Of a DNA stretch of 64,000 nucleotides, positions 36,186 through 45,209 are shown in pieces. Source of the stretch: JAQVEM01 sp964595565 (lineage in GTDB: Bacteria; Actinomycetota; Humimicrobiia; Humimicrobiales; Humimicrobiaceae); the NCBI GenBank assembly GCA_964595565.1, contig CAZQQX010000001.1:53705-117704 (forward strand). Reading direction: 5' to 3'. How positions within the stretch are numbered: position 1 is the stretch's first letter; the number at the start of each line of letters is the position of its first letter. Under the pieces are notes generated by a model. The model worked only from the letters and a program-made list of their open reading frames with translations. It searched no databases and was not told where the DNA came from. Made by a program: the position numbers and the translations under genes.

Positions 36186-37454
36186 TTATATGGCAAGCAT
36201 CTCCGGGTTTTCTACTAATTCAACCACCCTCTGTAAAAATCTTGCTCCCAGCGCTCCGTCTATTATCCTGTGGTCGCATGACAATGACAGATTCATAAAT
36301 GAACGATTTTCAACTTTTTCGTTGACTATTGCCGGTGCATTATAAATTTCCCCTACTGCCAGAATAGCTGCCTGTGGAGGATTAATTATAGCTGAAAAAG
36401 ACCTTACCCCAAACATACCCATATTGGTTAAAGTAAAAGTCCCGTTTTTTATTTCGTCCGGTTTTAATTTCTCATTTCTTACTTTATCCAGAAGTTCTAC
36501 TCTCTTTTTTGCAATTTCAAGTATTCCGAGTTTATCACAATTGAAAATAGTCGGTACAATAAGGCCTCCTTCCACAGAGACAGCCATACCAATATTCACA
36601 TCTTCGTAAATAATATATTTTTCATCATTCAGTGTTGAATTTACTTCTATATTTTCTCTTAATGCAACTGCACATATTTTGAGCAGGATATCTGTATAAG
36701 TTATCTTTACTCCATAGCTGGCAATTATTTTATCTTTAATCATTTCCCTTAACCTGATAAACTCTGTAGTATCAGCCAATGAATTTATAACAATGTGAGG
36801 GATATTAGTTTTTGAATAACTCATCCTCTCGGCAATTATTTTTCTCATACCCTTAAGAGGATTGGCAGATTTTATCTTTATTTCGGAAACAGTTGCTTCT
36901 GGCTCTTTTTCCGTGGTTTTCTTTTCAGCCTGTTCCCCTTTGCTCCCTGAATATTTTATGATATCTTCCTTTATTATTCTTCCTCCGGGGCCGGAGCCCT
37001 CTCCTATTTCACTTATATCTATATTCATTTCCTCTGCGATTTTCCTCGCAAGTGGCGATATCTTTATTTTTCCTCCAGTGGATTTAGCTTTTTCTTTTCC
37101 CTTTTTAACTTCTACCGGTGCACCCTCAATTTCTTTTTTTTCTCCTTTACCGGCTGAAACTTTTTCTTTTCCCCGCCCCTGTTTTACTTTTTTCTCAATA
37201 TCTTCAGGTAACTTTTCTTCTTTTTCACCTATATATGCAACTACCTCTGTTACAGGAACCTCTTCCCCTTCTTTTGTTAATATCTTTTTAAGATATCCCG
37301 AGTCATAAGCTTCTACTTCAACTGTTACCTTATCGGTCATTACTTCAAAAAGTACATCTCCCTTTTCAACCTTATCTCCTTCTTTTTTATGCCATTTCTC
37401 GATAACCCCTGACTCCATGGTAAGCCCCAGCTTGGGCATAATTACCTCATGCAT
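36186..37454 (-). CDS. 2-oxoacid dehydrogenase E2 (dihydrolipoyl acyltransferase)
   Basis: Core of a pyruvate, acetoin or branched-chain dehydrogenase complex. It has one N-terminal lipoyl domain (lipoyl Lys in VMTDKVTVEV, about residue 44), a Lys/Glu-rich linker (about 85-130), a peripheral-subunit-binding domain (ISPLARKIAEEMNID, about 131-170) and a catalytic acyltransferase domain ending in SCDHRIIDGALGARF. GGGAGG lies seven bases before the ATG. It follows the fused E1 gene by 126 bases. Substrate choice cannot be read from the sequence. Confidence 0.9.
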   Translation of the reverse strand: MHEVIMPKLGLTMESGVIEKWHKKEGDKVEKGDVLFEVMTDKVTVEVEAYDSGYLKKILTKEGEEVPVTEVVAYIGEKEEKLPEDIEKKVKQGRGKEKVSAGKGEKKEIEGAPVEVKKGKEKAKSTGGKIKISPLARKIAEEMNIDISEIGEGSGPGGRIIKEDIIKYSGSKGEQAEKKTTEKEPEATVSEIKIKSANPLKGMRKIIAERMSYSKTNIPHIVINSLADTTEFIRLREMIKDKIIASYGVKITYTDILLKICAVALRENIEVNSTLNDEKYIIYEDVNIGMAVSVEGGLIVPTIFNCDKLGILEIAKKRVELLDKVRNEKLKPDEIKNGTFTLTNMGMFGVRSFSAIINPPQAAILAVGEIYNAPAIVNEKVENRSFMNLSLSCDHRIIDGALGARFLQRVVELVENPEMLAI

Positions 37455-37580
37455 ACTTTATCCTCCCGTAATTTATTTTAATCTTTGAAGTTCACCAAAT
37501 ATATTATATTAAAATTATATATTAGAAAATTTTAATTTTTTATCTTCTAAAAATTAAATAATATCACTATTAACTTATTA

Positions 37581-39923
37581 TTAAAAATTTTTCTTTATAA
37601 TTTCTACCAGCTTTGCAGAATCCGGAAGGAATAGCTTCTCTAAATTCTGGGATGATGGTGGAATACAATTAGGAGCACCCAGTCTCTGAATCGGTGCATC
37701 CAGATAATCAAATACATTTTCCTGAATTTGAGTCGCTATTTCCGACATAAACCCGCCCTGTGAAACTTCCTGAGATGTTATTATCGCTTTACCGGTTTTT
37801 TTAACTGATGTGGTTATTGTATCTATATCCAGCGGTATAAGTGACCTGATATCTATGACTTCTGCTGATATCCCGTTTTCTTCCAGCAACTCTGCTGCCT
37901 GTATGGACTGCTCCACCATATATGACCAGCATACAATGGTAATATCACTTCCTTCTTTAAGCACTTTTGCTTTTCCTATAGGAATTAAATATTCTTCTTC
38001 CGGTACAACACCGTAGCTGTTATAGATAAGCTGTTGCTCGAAAAATACAACAGGGTTACTATCCCTTATGGCTGACTTTAAAAGCCCTTTAGCATCATAA
38101 GGAGATGCAGGGGCCACTACTTTTAACCCCGGTATATGGGTAACCAGAGCTTCCAGTGATTGGGAGTGCTGCCCGGCATATCCTTTCCCCCCTCCAATAG
38201 TTGTTCTTATAACTACCGGGATGCTTATCTGCCCGCCTGACATATAACTCCACTTTGCGGCCTGGTTTCCAATCTGCCCCAGAGCCTGCATTATAAAGTC
38301 ATTATACATTATTTCTACTACAGGTCTTAAACCTGTCATAGCCATACCTACCGCATTTCCTACCATTGCCGCTTCAGATATGGAGGTATTAAATACCCTG
38401 TCCCTTCCAAAAGTTTTCAGGAGGTCGTTTGTAACTCCAAAAGCGCCTCCGTAGTCAGCTACATCTTCCCCGAATAATATTACTCTTTTGTCCCTTGCCA
38501 GCTCTTCTATCAAGGCTTCCCTTATTGCAATACGTGCATTTATCTGACCATTCTCATTTCTTTTATATTTCGGTAGAGATGGTGATGCCAGCTCTGGTTT
38601 TGAAAACTCTTCCAGCACATCATTTCCGTCTTTTGAAGAAAACAGATGTAACATTAGAGTATCTTCTTCCGGGAATGGGGCATTTGATGCAAAAACGGAC
38701 ATGGCTTCATTTCTATAGTGTACTTTTTTATTTAAGGAATCCATTTCGTCTCTGGTTATTTTTCCTCCCTGATTTTTAGGGAATTCTGCTTTCAAAAGTT
38801 TTCCTTCAAAAGTTGCTATAGCGTCCCTTTTTGACCATTTTTCAACTTCTTCCCGGTCACGATATGTAAGCGGGTCAGAAAGGCTGTGTCCTTTATACCT
38901 ATATGTCATAAATTCTAATAATACCGGGCCTTTTCCTTTACTAATTATTTCCTTTGCCCTTTTAACAGCATCAGCCACTGCCAGAACATTCATGCCGTCA
39001 ATTACTTCAGCATGCATGATATCCAGGTCAAAACCCGCTGCCCTGCGTGCCAGAGAATCAACACCTGTAATTTCGCCCTTCTCCTCTCCTGACATAGCAT
39101 ACTGATTATTTACTATTCCAAATATTACGGGAACCCCGGCTTTTTTTCTCATAAGACCATTTTTAAACTGTGCCATTGATGCCAGGTTTAGCGACTCAAG
39201 AACAACTCCGTTGCTGAAAGCCCCGTCCCCCGCCAGGCATAAAACCATTTTATCTTCATCCCTGTATCTTAAAGACATTGCAGCACCAACTGCTATCGGG
39301 ACATGACCTCCCACTATGGCATTTGCACCTAAATGGCCCATTTCAAAGTCAGCAATATGCATGCCGCCTCCAACTCCCCTGCAATATCCGTCCTTTCTTC
39401 CAAAAAGTTCAGCAATCATTCTATAGATATGTATTTTTATTGCTATTTCTTCCATTACTTCCCTAGAATCATCTTCACTGAATTTCTCTTCAATAGCATC
39501 CAGGTATTTCTTCCTTTTTTTCAAATGCTCTACCAGGGCTTTATTATCCATTGCCTTTATTACGTTAAAGCTCCTGGTAATTGCGTCACCATGTCCTCTG
39601 TGTGAGCTTGTTATATAATCATAAGGAGAAATAGCAGATATTGAACCAACAGAAGTTGCTTCCTGGCCTATTGAAAGATGGGTCGGCCCGACATAAGAGA
39701 ATTTAGGAAGTGGTTTATATAAACCAAACTTTATCTGCACCAACATATCTTCCAGGGCTCTTATTGTATGCATTTGCTCAAGCAGATTTATAGCCCTTTG
39801 CCTGGTTAAACCCCCTTTTTTTATTTCTTCATTAATGTCTTTTTTGTAACTGCAAACCGGAATTTCTTTAAATTTTAATGTATCCTCTCTGCACTCAAAA
39901 ATTGACTTTAATTTTTTTACCAT
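37581..39923 (-). CDS. 2-oxoacid dehydrogenase E1, alpha-beta fusion
   Basis: TPP-dependent decarboxylase of the complex. Residues 1-400 are E1 alpha, with the TPP motif GDGAFSNG through NNQYAMSG. Residues 450-780 are E1 beta (ILFGEDVADYGGAFG, then GAPNCIPPS near the end). Most E1 enzymes of this class use two chains; here one 780-aa polypeptide contains both. AAGGGG lies upstream of the ATG. No E3 (dihydrolipoyl dehydrogenase) gene is nearby, so E3 must come from elsewhere. Acetoin, pyruvate or branched-chain oxoacids are all possible substrates. Confidence 0.88.
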   Translation of the reverse strand: MVKKLKSIFECREDTLKFKEIPVCSYKKDINEEIKKGGLTRQRAINLLEQMHTIRALEDMLVQIKFGLYKPLPKFSYVGPTHLSIGQEATSVGSISAISPYDYITSSHRGHGDAITRSFNVIKAMDNKALVEHLKKRKKYLDAIEEKFSEDDSREVMEEIAIKIHIYRMIAELFGRKDGYCRGVGGGMHIADFEMGHLGANAIVGGHVPIAVGAAMSLRYRDEDKMVLCLAGDGAFSNGVVLESLNLASMAQFKNGLMRKKAGVPVIFGIVNNQYAMSGEEKGEITGVDSLARRAAGFDLDIMHAEVIDGMNVLAVADAVKRAKEIISKGKGPVLLEFMTYRYKGHSLSDPLTYRDREEVEKWSKRDAIATFEGKLLKAEFPKNQGGKITRDEMDSLNKKVHYRNEAMSVFASNAPFPEEDTLMLHLFSSKDGNDVLEEFSKPELASPSLPKYKRNENGQINARIAIREALIEELARDKRVILFGEDVADYGGAFGVTNDLLKTFGRDRVFNTSISEAAMVGNAVGMAMTGLRPVVEIMYNDFIMQALGQIGNQAAKWSYMSGGQISIPVVIRTTIGGGKGYAGQHSQSLEALVTHIPGLKVVAPASPYDAKGLLKSAIRDSNPVVFFEQQLIYNSYGVVPEEEYLIPIGKAKVLKEGSDITIVCWSYMVEQSIQAAELLEENGISAEVIDIRSLIPLDIDTITTSVKKTGKAIITSQEVSQGGFMSEIATQIQENVFDYLDAPIQRLGAPNCIPPSSQNLEKLFLPDSAKLVEIIKKNF

Positions 39924-40069
39924 TATTAAATAACCCCTTTCTATTGTAGTGCAATTTCCAATTTTCAGACATTTACAGTGTAAACTAAAAAACGTTTTTT
40001 TAAAATATTAATATTACCAGAATTTTTAATAAAATAAAAAGATTATTTTTAATTTTTTCAGTATTTTAA

Positions 40070-41608
40070 TCAACTGGATAATTTAACTAATTTATGGATT
40101 TCTTCTTTAGTATTCTTATACAAACTCCTATAAATTTTCAGATATTTTTTATATTTTAAATGCTTTTTTTTATCAGGTTCAATTATACTTTCTTTATTTA
40201 CCCATTTATTTTTAAGCATTGAAAAATTTTTGAATAAACCTATTCCAAACCCTGCCATATAAGCATTCCCCACAGGTGCATTGTATCCACTTTCTCCTAT
40301 ACATATCTGTTTTAATCCTGTAACATCACTTACAATTTGAGTCCATGTTTCATTTTCTATTCCACCACCTGCTGAAATTATCCTTTTAGGGATTATATTC
40401 ATTTTACCAATTATATCCAGATGATGGGCAACACCATTCGCTGTACTTTCTAAAAGTGCACGGTAGATATGTTCTCTGGAGTGCGACAGGTTTAACCCCA
40501 CTATTATGCCCCTTGCTGACTCATCGTTAATAGGGGTCCTCTCTCCACTAAAATACGGCAATATTATAAGGCCCTCTGCCCCGGCAGGCACTTTTGATGC
40601 CATATCACTTAAAACTGGGTATACGCTCAGACCATTTGTTTTTAATACTTCGCTCTCTACCTGCATAAAATTTTTAATAAACCAGGTAGTAAGTGCACCA
40701 GACGTCGCCATTCCACCTATTAAAGTATAAATATCAGGGACATAATGCATATTTGCCCAGAGAGCAGTATGTGTTTTTAAAGAGCTTGAATTAACAATTA
40801 CAGTCATAGTAGTACCATAAGATAAGAAAACGTCTCCTGATTCAATTGCACCTGCTCCTACTGCCTCAGCAAAAGTATCAACTGCCCCCGCAATAATAGG
40901 TGTTCCTTCTGCAAGTCCTGTTTCTCTTGATGCTTCTTTAGTAACTTCACCAATAACATCATAAGGTTTATATATATCAGGAAGCACAGACATAGAAATA
41001 CCAATTTTTTCACTTATTTCTATGTTCCAGCATAGCCTGTTTATGTTAAAAAGAGGACTAAAAAAAATAGCTGAACATAAATCTATCGAATATCTGCCTG
41101 TAAGTTTATATATTATAAAACCGTTCGCAGTTAATATTTTGGAGGTTATCTTATATTTATCCGGTTCATTTTTTTTATACCATAATATTTTAGTTCCAAC
41201 AGATTGCACAGACAATATTTGACCACAGTTTTCGAATATGCTCTTCAGACCCAATATTTTATTAAGATATTTTATCTCATTTTTTGACCTTGTATCAATT
41301 CCATATAAAATTGCAGGCCTTAAAGGGTCCCCATTTTTATCAATAGGAACCATTGAAGGACCAAGGCCACTGCAGCCTATCGCAGCAATTTCATCATTTT
41401 TAATACTCTTTTTACTTAACAATTCATTACAAATTTTTTTAAAATCATCCCACCAGATTTTAATTGAATCATGCTCGGCCCAGCAACTACGGGGATTACT
41501 TACTGAATGAGAAATTGAATAAGACTTTATAATTCTCCCCTCAAGATTGCTTATAATCCCCTTTGAGTTTGAGGTACCGATATCTATACCCAGAAGATAT
41601 TGTTTCAC
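40070..41608 (-). CDS. FGGY-family carbohydrate kinase (xylulokinase-like), copy 1
   Basis: ATP-dependent sugar or polyol kinase with the two-domain actin-like fold. Phosphate motif LGIDIGTSNSKGII is at the N-terminus; GCSGLGPSM, GAVDTFAEAVGAG and ISAGGGIENETW are present. Length 512 aa suits xylulokinase/gluconokinase types. It is the last gene of the SDR-SBP-permease-permease-kinase operon, separated from the permease by a stem-loop. The likely substrate is a ketose produced by the SDR; its identity is unknown. Confidence 0.85.
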   Translation of the reverse strand: MKQYLLGIDIGTSNSKGIISNLEGRIIKSYSISHSVSNPRSCWAEHDSIKIWWDDFKKICNELLSKKSIKNDEIAAIGCSGLGPSMVPIDKNGDPLRPAILYGIDTRSKNEIKYLNKILGLKSIFENCGQILSVQSVGTKILWYKKNEPDKYKITSKILTANGFIIYKLTGRYSIDLCSAIFFSPLFNINRLCWNIEISEKIGISMSVLPDIYKPYDVIGEVTKEASRETGLAEGTPIIAGAVDTFAEAVGAGAIESGDVFLSYGTTMTVIVNSSSLKTHTALWANMHYVPDIYTLIGGMATSGALTTWFIKNFMQVESEVLKTNGLSVYPVLSDMASKVPAGAEGLIILPYFSGERTPINDESARGIIVGLNLSHSREHIYRALLESTANGVAHHLDIIGKMNIIPKRIISAGGGIENETWTQIVSDVTGLKQICIGESGYNAPVGNAYMAGFGIGLFKNFSMLKNKWVNKESIIEPDKKKHLKYKKYLKIYRSLYKNTKEEIHKLVKLSS

Positions 41609-41649
41609 AAAAAGTCATCTCCTTCTTATGAGTCTAATATATTTTAGTA

Positions 41650-41696
41650 GGTTATTCGTATTGTTTTCCTTATTAAAGAAGGAAATATCCGTAACC
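41650..41696 (-). promoter_or_regulatory. Stem-loop between permease and kinase genes
   Basis: Minus-strand RNA: TTTCCTT pairs with AAGGAAA around a seven-base loop, flanked by an outer GGTTA/TAACC pair. No T run follows, so it is more likely an mRNA-stability or processing element than a terminator. Confidence 0.5.
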
Positions 41697-41699
41697 TCA

Positions 41700-42515
41700 T
41701 TATCCTTTTATAGCACCCATAGTCAAACCACGAATTAATTGTTTCTGGTTAAACCAGCCCAGTATAATTGGTGGTAGAATAGCCAGAGTTGAAATAGCAC
41801 TCATTTTAGCCCAGAATAACCCCTCCTGGGTCATATATGTAGCCATATGTATAGAGATAGTAGCAGCATTATAGTATGTAAGGCTGAGTGCAAAGAAAAA
41901 TTCATTCCAGATGAAAATTACAAGTAAAAGAATTGTAGCTGATAAACCGTGACGTGATAGCGGAAATACAATTTTAAAAAAAGTAGTTGTCTCAGAAGCA
42001 CCATCTATTCTGGAAGCTTCTATTAATTCAATAGGAATATCTTTAAAAAATGACCGCATCATCCATATGACTATAGGGGTATTGACTCCGGTATAAACTA
42101 ATATTAAACCCAGATGAGTATCAAGGATATTTAAAGTATTAAAAATAACAAATATAGGGATAACCACGCATACTTCCGGTAGAATAATGGTAGATATAAA
42201 CCAGAAAAATAAATTTTCTCCGCTTTTTCTGAGCCTTGCCATCATTACGATACCATAGGAAGCAGGTACACCCAGTAACATTGCCAGAAGAGTAGCAGAA
42301 GCTGTAATAATTATTGAATTTGAAAAATAATGAGTTATTCTCCCGCTAAATATTAATCTGTATTGAGCAAGAGTAGGTTCAAAAAAAAGTGATGGGTTTA
42401 CTACATCAACTTCATTCTTGAAACCTGATAAAATCATCCATAAAACCGGAAAAAAATAAATTAATGCAACCACAAATACAATTATCCTTATCAACATAGA
42501 CACATAATTTCTCAT
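41700..42515 (-). CDS. Carbohydrate ABC transporter permease (MalG type)
   Basis: A 271-aa inner-membrane protein with six hydrophobic helices. The EAA loop EASRIDGASETTTFFKIVFP (about 161-180) docks the ATPase. It overlaps the partner permease by four bases (42512-42515). CUT1-family permeases take up oligosaccharides, glycerol-phosphates and polyols; the substrate here is inferred from the polyol enzymes nearby. Confidence 0.92.
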   Translation of the reverse strand: MRNYVSMLIRIIVFVVALIYFFPVLWMILSGFKNEVDVVNPSLFFEPTLAQYRLIFSGRITHYFSNSIIITASATLLAMLLGVPASYGIVMMARLRKSGENLFFWFISTIILPEVCVVIPIFVIFNTLNILDTHLGLILVYTGVNTPIVIWMMRSFFKDIPIELIEASRIDGASETTTFFKIVFPLSRHGLSATILLLVIFIWNEFFFALSLTYYNAATISIHMATYMTQEGLFWAKMSAISTLAILPPIILGWFNQKQLIRGLTMGAIKG

Positions 42516-43390
42516 ATGTTTTCCTCCACTATGCTTTTTCTCAGCAATCTAAATGTAGTCATTAATATAGCAAGTGATATAATAACCAAAATTACTGCAA
42601 TTGCTGAGCCTTTGCCTATATTCCACCCTAGAAAAGATGTCCTGTAAACATAATAAGGAAAATTGGTAGATGCAAATCCCGGGCCGCCTAGCGTGGTAGT
42701 AAAAATTAACCCAAATGTCTTTAATATAAATATAAGCCCAAGAATAAGGCTGATTGTGATATATTTCATTATCATCGGTAACATTACCCTGAAAACTCTT
42801 CCCAGAGTACTCGTACCGTCTATTAAAGATGCTTCTATTACTTCTTCCGGTATTGATTGCAGTCCTGCTATAGTTACCAGCAAGAAAAAAGGCGCCCATT
42901 TCCATACAACAAGTAAGCTTACAACAAAAAGCGGATACTGGCTTAGCACTTCCGGTACCTGCAATCCTATAAGTTTAAAGACTCTTCCAATAAGGCCGTA
43001 GGTTGGTTCCATTATAACATTTCTCCAGAATACACCTATGACCGAATCCATTATGAAAAAAGGAGAAATAAGAAGAGTCCGTGCGATTCCGACACCGGGG
43101 AATGGCCGATAAAGTAAAAAAGCCAGAGCTATACCAATAACAAGACAGGCTGCCAGTGAAGATATAGTGAGAGTAAGAGTATTTTTAAATACAATCCAGA
43201 ATTCACTGCTTGTGAATAACTCCTTGTAATGGGCAAGACCCACAAAATCGCGGGTCAGATCCGGTCTCACTATAATCCATCTTCTCATGCTGTAATATAA
43301 AGTTAAAAGTATGGGAATTTGTGTCACCAGAGCAACCACTATAATTGCAGGGAGTGTCAGAATTCTGTTACTCCTTATTTCTCTTTCCAT
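42512..43390 (-). CDS. Carbohydrate ABC transporter permease (MalF type)
   Basis: A 292-aa inner-membrane protein with six hydrophobic helices and the EAA loop EASLIDGTSTLGRVFRVMLP (about 193-212). It pairs with the MalG-type permease immediately downstream and lies 125 bases after the binding-protein gene, with a strong stem-loop between. No ABC ATPase gene is present in the locus; a shared MsmK/UgpC-type ATPase elsewhere is likely. Confidence 0.92.
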   Translation of the reverse strand: MEREIRSNRILTLPAIIVVALVTQIPILLTLYYSMRRWIIVRPDLTRDFVGLAHYKELFTSSEFWIVFKNTLTLTISSLAACLVIGIALAFLLYRPFPGVGIARTLLISPFFIMDSVIGVFWRNVIMEPTYGLIGRVFKLIGLQVPEVLSQYPLFVVSLLVVWKWAPFFLLVTIAGLQSIPEEVIEASLIDGTSTLGRVFRVMLPMIMKYITISLILGLIFILKTFGLIFTTTLGGPGFASTNFPYYVYRTSFLGWNIGKGSAIAVILVIISLAILMTTFRLLRKSIVEENI

Positions 43391-43456
43391 ATGATTTTAT
43401 CCATTGTTATTGCATATATTTATATAAGATTATTTTATTCCAATTTTCTTTAGCTA

Positions 43457-43495
43457 ATATTCGGGAACAGACTTAAGAAACCTGTTCCCGAATAT
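43457..43495 (-). promoter_or_regulatory. Strong stem-loop between binding protein and permease genes
   Basis: A perfect 14-bp inverted repeat, ATATTCGGGAACAG (43457-43470) and CTGTTCCCGAATAT (43482-43495), with an 11-base loop. No T run follows on the minus strand. Such hairpins after binding-protein genes protect the upstream mRNA and lower permease expression, as between malE and malF. Confidence 0.75.
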
Positions 43496-43515
43496 ATTAA
43501 CCCTATTCAGGCTTA

Positions 43516-44949
43516 TTAATCCTGATAGCCACCTTCTTTAGCAATTTTATTGGCAATATCCTGGCACTGCTGAAGTGCCTCATCAGTAGTCACATCATCA
43601 GAAATATAAGCTCCAAGAATCTGGGCAACCTCTGTTCCCAGATTGGACCATTCAGGGATAACTACAAACGGAGTTCCTATATAAGGAACTTCTTCCAGTG
43701 TCGGATTATTATAATCCACTGCTTTTATTGCCTTAAGCACATGCGGAGCAAAGTCGGCAACTTCCATATAATTCGGGTTTTCGTATGTGCTTTCTCTGGA
43801 GCCTGATGGAACTGAAACCCATCCTTTTGTTTCTCCAACCAGCTGTATGTAATCTTTGCTTGTTGCCCATGTAAGGAATTCAAATGCCTCATCTTTATTA
43901 TCACTGGCAGCTTCTATAGCCAGGGACCAGGCCCATAACCATCCATTATCATGTTTCTTTGCCCATGGAGCCTTTGCATAACCAATATTCCCCGCCACAT
44001 TTGACTGACTGCTATCGTTCAGGACACCGGCTGCAACTGAAGCGTCGTACCAAATTGCTCCGTTCCCCTGGGACATTAAAGTCAGACCTTCTGTAAATCC
44101 AACACCGGTTGCTCCCGGTTCGGCAACATCTTTAACAATTTTGTAGTACATCTCAAAGGCATCTCTCATTTCCGGAGTATCAAACTGGGCATTCCACTCC
44201 ATATCATACCAGCGGGCACCAAATGCATTAATCATGGTACAGAAGACAGCCATGTTCTCTCCCCATCCGGGAAGCCCGCGAATAACCATGCCATATAATT
44301 CATTGCCGGGGTCATGAAGCTTGCTGGCAAAATCGTAAATCTGATCCCAGCTAGGTTCTTCAGGCATGGTTAAACTTGCTTCTTCAAACAGATCTTTTCT
44401 ATAAAATACCATACTGGTCTCTCCATAAAATGGAAGAGCATAAAGAACACCGTCTACGCTTAAACCTTCCCTGACCGATTCAATTACATCTTCATAATCA
44501 TAAGTCTGTCGTTTCTCATCACTCATGTTTTCAAAGAATGGGTCAAGTGAAACAATCCATTCATAATTAACCCAGTTCTTAACTTCAATTATTCCAATGG
44601 TAACGATGTCAAACTTACCGGCGCCAAGGCCTACATCTTCGGTTACTTTCTGTCGCAACTCATTTTCAGGAAGAACTGCCCATTCCAATCCAATGCCTGT
44701 CTCTTCAGTAAAGTTATCAGAGAGCTCCTGCATAACCATCATATCCGGGTTATTAACAGTGGCAATGGTTATGGTGACAGGTTTTTCGGCTACTTCCTCT
44801 TCGGCCAGGGCTTCCTCTTCAACTTCTTCCTCAGGTACTTCTTCAACTGCTTCACCGGCTGCTTCTTCTTTACATCCAGAAAGTGAGAAAGATACAATAA
44901 TTAATATACTCAAAATAGAAATTACCATCCATAATAGTAATTTTTTCAT
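43516..44949 (-). CDS. Extracellular solute-binding lipoprotein (sugar family)
   Basis: A 477-aa family-1 binding protein. The signal peptide ends in a good lipobox, LSGC (Cys about 26), followed by a Glu-rich tether (about 28-55). The body has DIVTIGIIEVKNWVNYEWIV and YALPFYGETSMVFYRKDLFEE, typical of CUT1 sugar-binding proteins. A ribosome site AAAGGATG precedes the ATG. The first gene of the operon, the SDR, lies 260 bases upstream; the gap holds a further inverted repeat. Confidence 0.92.
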   Translation of the reverse strand: MKKLLLWMVISILSILIIVSFSLSGCKEEAAGEAVEEVPEEEVEEEALAEEEVAEKPVTITIATVNNPDMMVMQELSDNFTEETGIGLEWAVLPENELRQKVTEDVGLGAGKFDIVTIGIIEVKNWVNYEWIVSLDPFFENMSDEKRQTYDYEDVIESVREGLSVDGVLYALPFYGETSMVFYRKDLFEEASLTMPEEPSWDQIYDFASKLHDPGNELYGMVIRGLPGWGENMAVFCTMINAFGARWYDMEWNAQFDTPEMRDAFEMYYKIVKDVAEPGATGVGFTEGLTLMSQGNGAIWYDASVAAGVLNDSSQSNVAGNIGYAKAPWAKKHDNGWLWAWSLAIEAASDNKDEAFEFLTWATSKDYIQLVGETKGWVSVPSGSRESTYENPNYMEVADFAPHVLKAIKAVDYNNPTLEEVPYIGTPFVVIPEWSNLGTEVAQILGAYISDDVTTDEALQQCQDIANKIAKEGGYQD

Positions 44950-45059
44950 TTAACATCCTTTCGTTCATACAATAATAATTAAAATCACACGTTATTTATA
45001 CTTTATATCACCTCCATATTTACTTTACTTTTTGGATTAACTCTGCTAAATTTTTTTTG

Positions 45060-45117
45060 AGATTTGTTTGTGTCAGGGCCTAATATAAAATTTATATTAG
45101 TTATCACAGGCAAATCT
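45060..45117 (-). promoter_or_regulatory. Long inverted repeat between SDR and binding-protein genes
   Basis: The outer arms AGATTTG (45060-45066) and CAAATCT (45111-45117) flank a near-perfect inner palindrome CTAATATAAA/TTTATATTAG (45080-45100). No T run follows on the minus strand. It could be an mRNA-protecting hairpin or an operator for the SBP-permease genes. Confidence 0.5.
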
Positions 45118-45132
45118 CCTTTTATTCTTCAA
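45097..45132 (-). other. Possible 11-codon leader ORF upstream of the binding-protein gene
   Basis: TTG at 45132, ten bases after AAGGAGG, opens MKNKRRFACDN and stops at 45097, inside the inverted repeat. The ribosome site is among the strongest in the region, yet no longer ORF follows. It may be a leader peptide, the relic of a lost gene, or chance. Confidence 0.25.
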
Positions 45133-45209
45133 TACTCATCAACCTCCTTATAATATATAAGTAATATTTTTATACTTATTAAAATATCTTCTATATTATG
45201 ACAAAAACT

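Noticed and set aside
36862..37308. 148-aa plus-strand ORF inside the E2 gene
   Set aside because: It mirrors the Lys/Glu-rich E2 linker, giving Ser/Phe-rich low-complexity sequence; no independent support.
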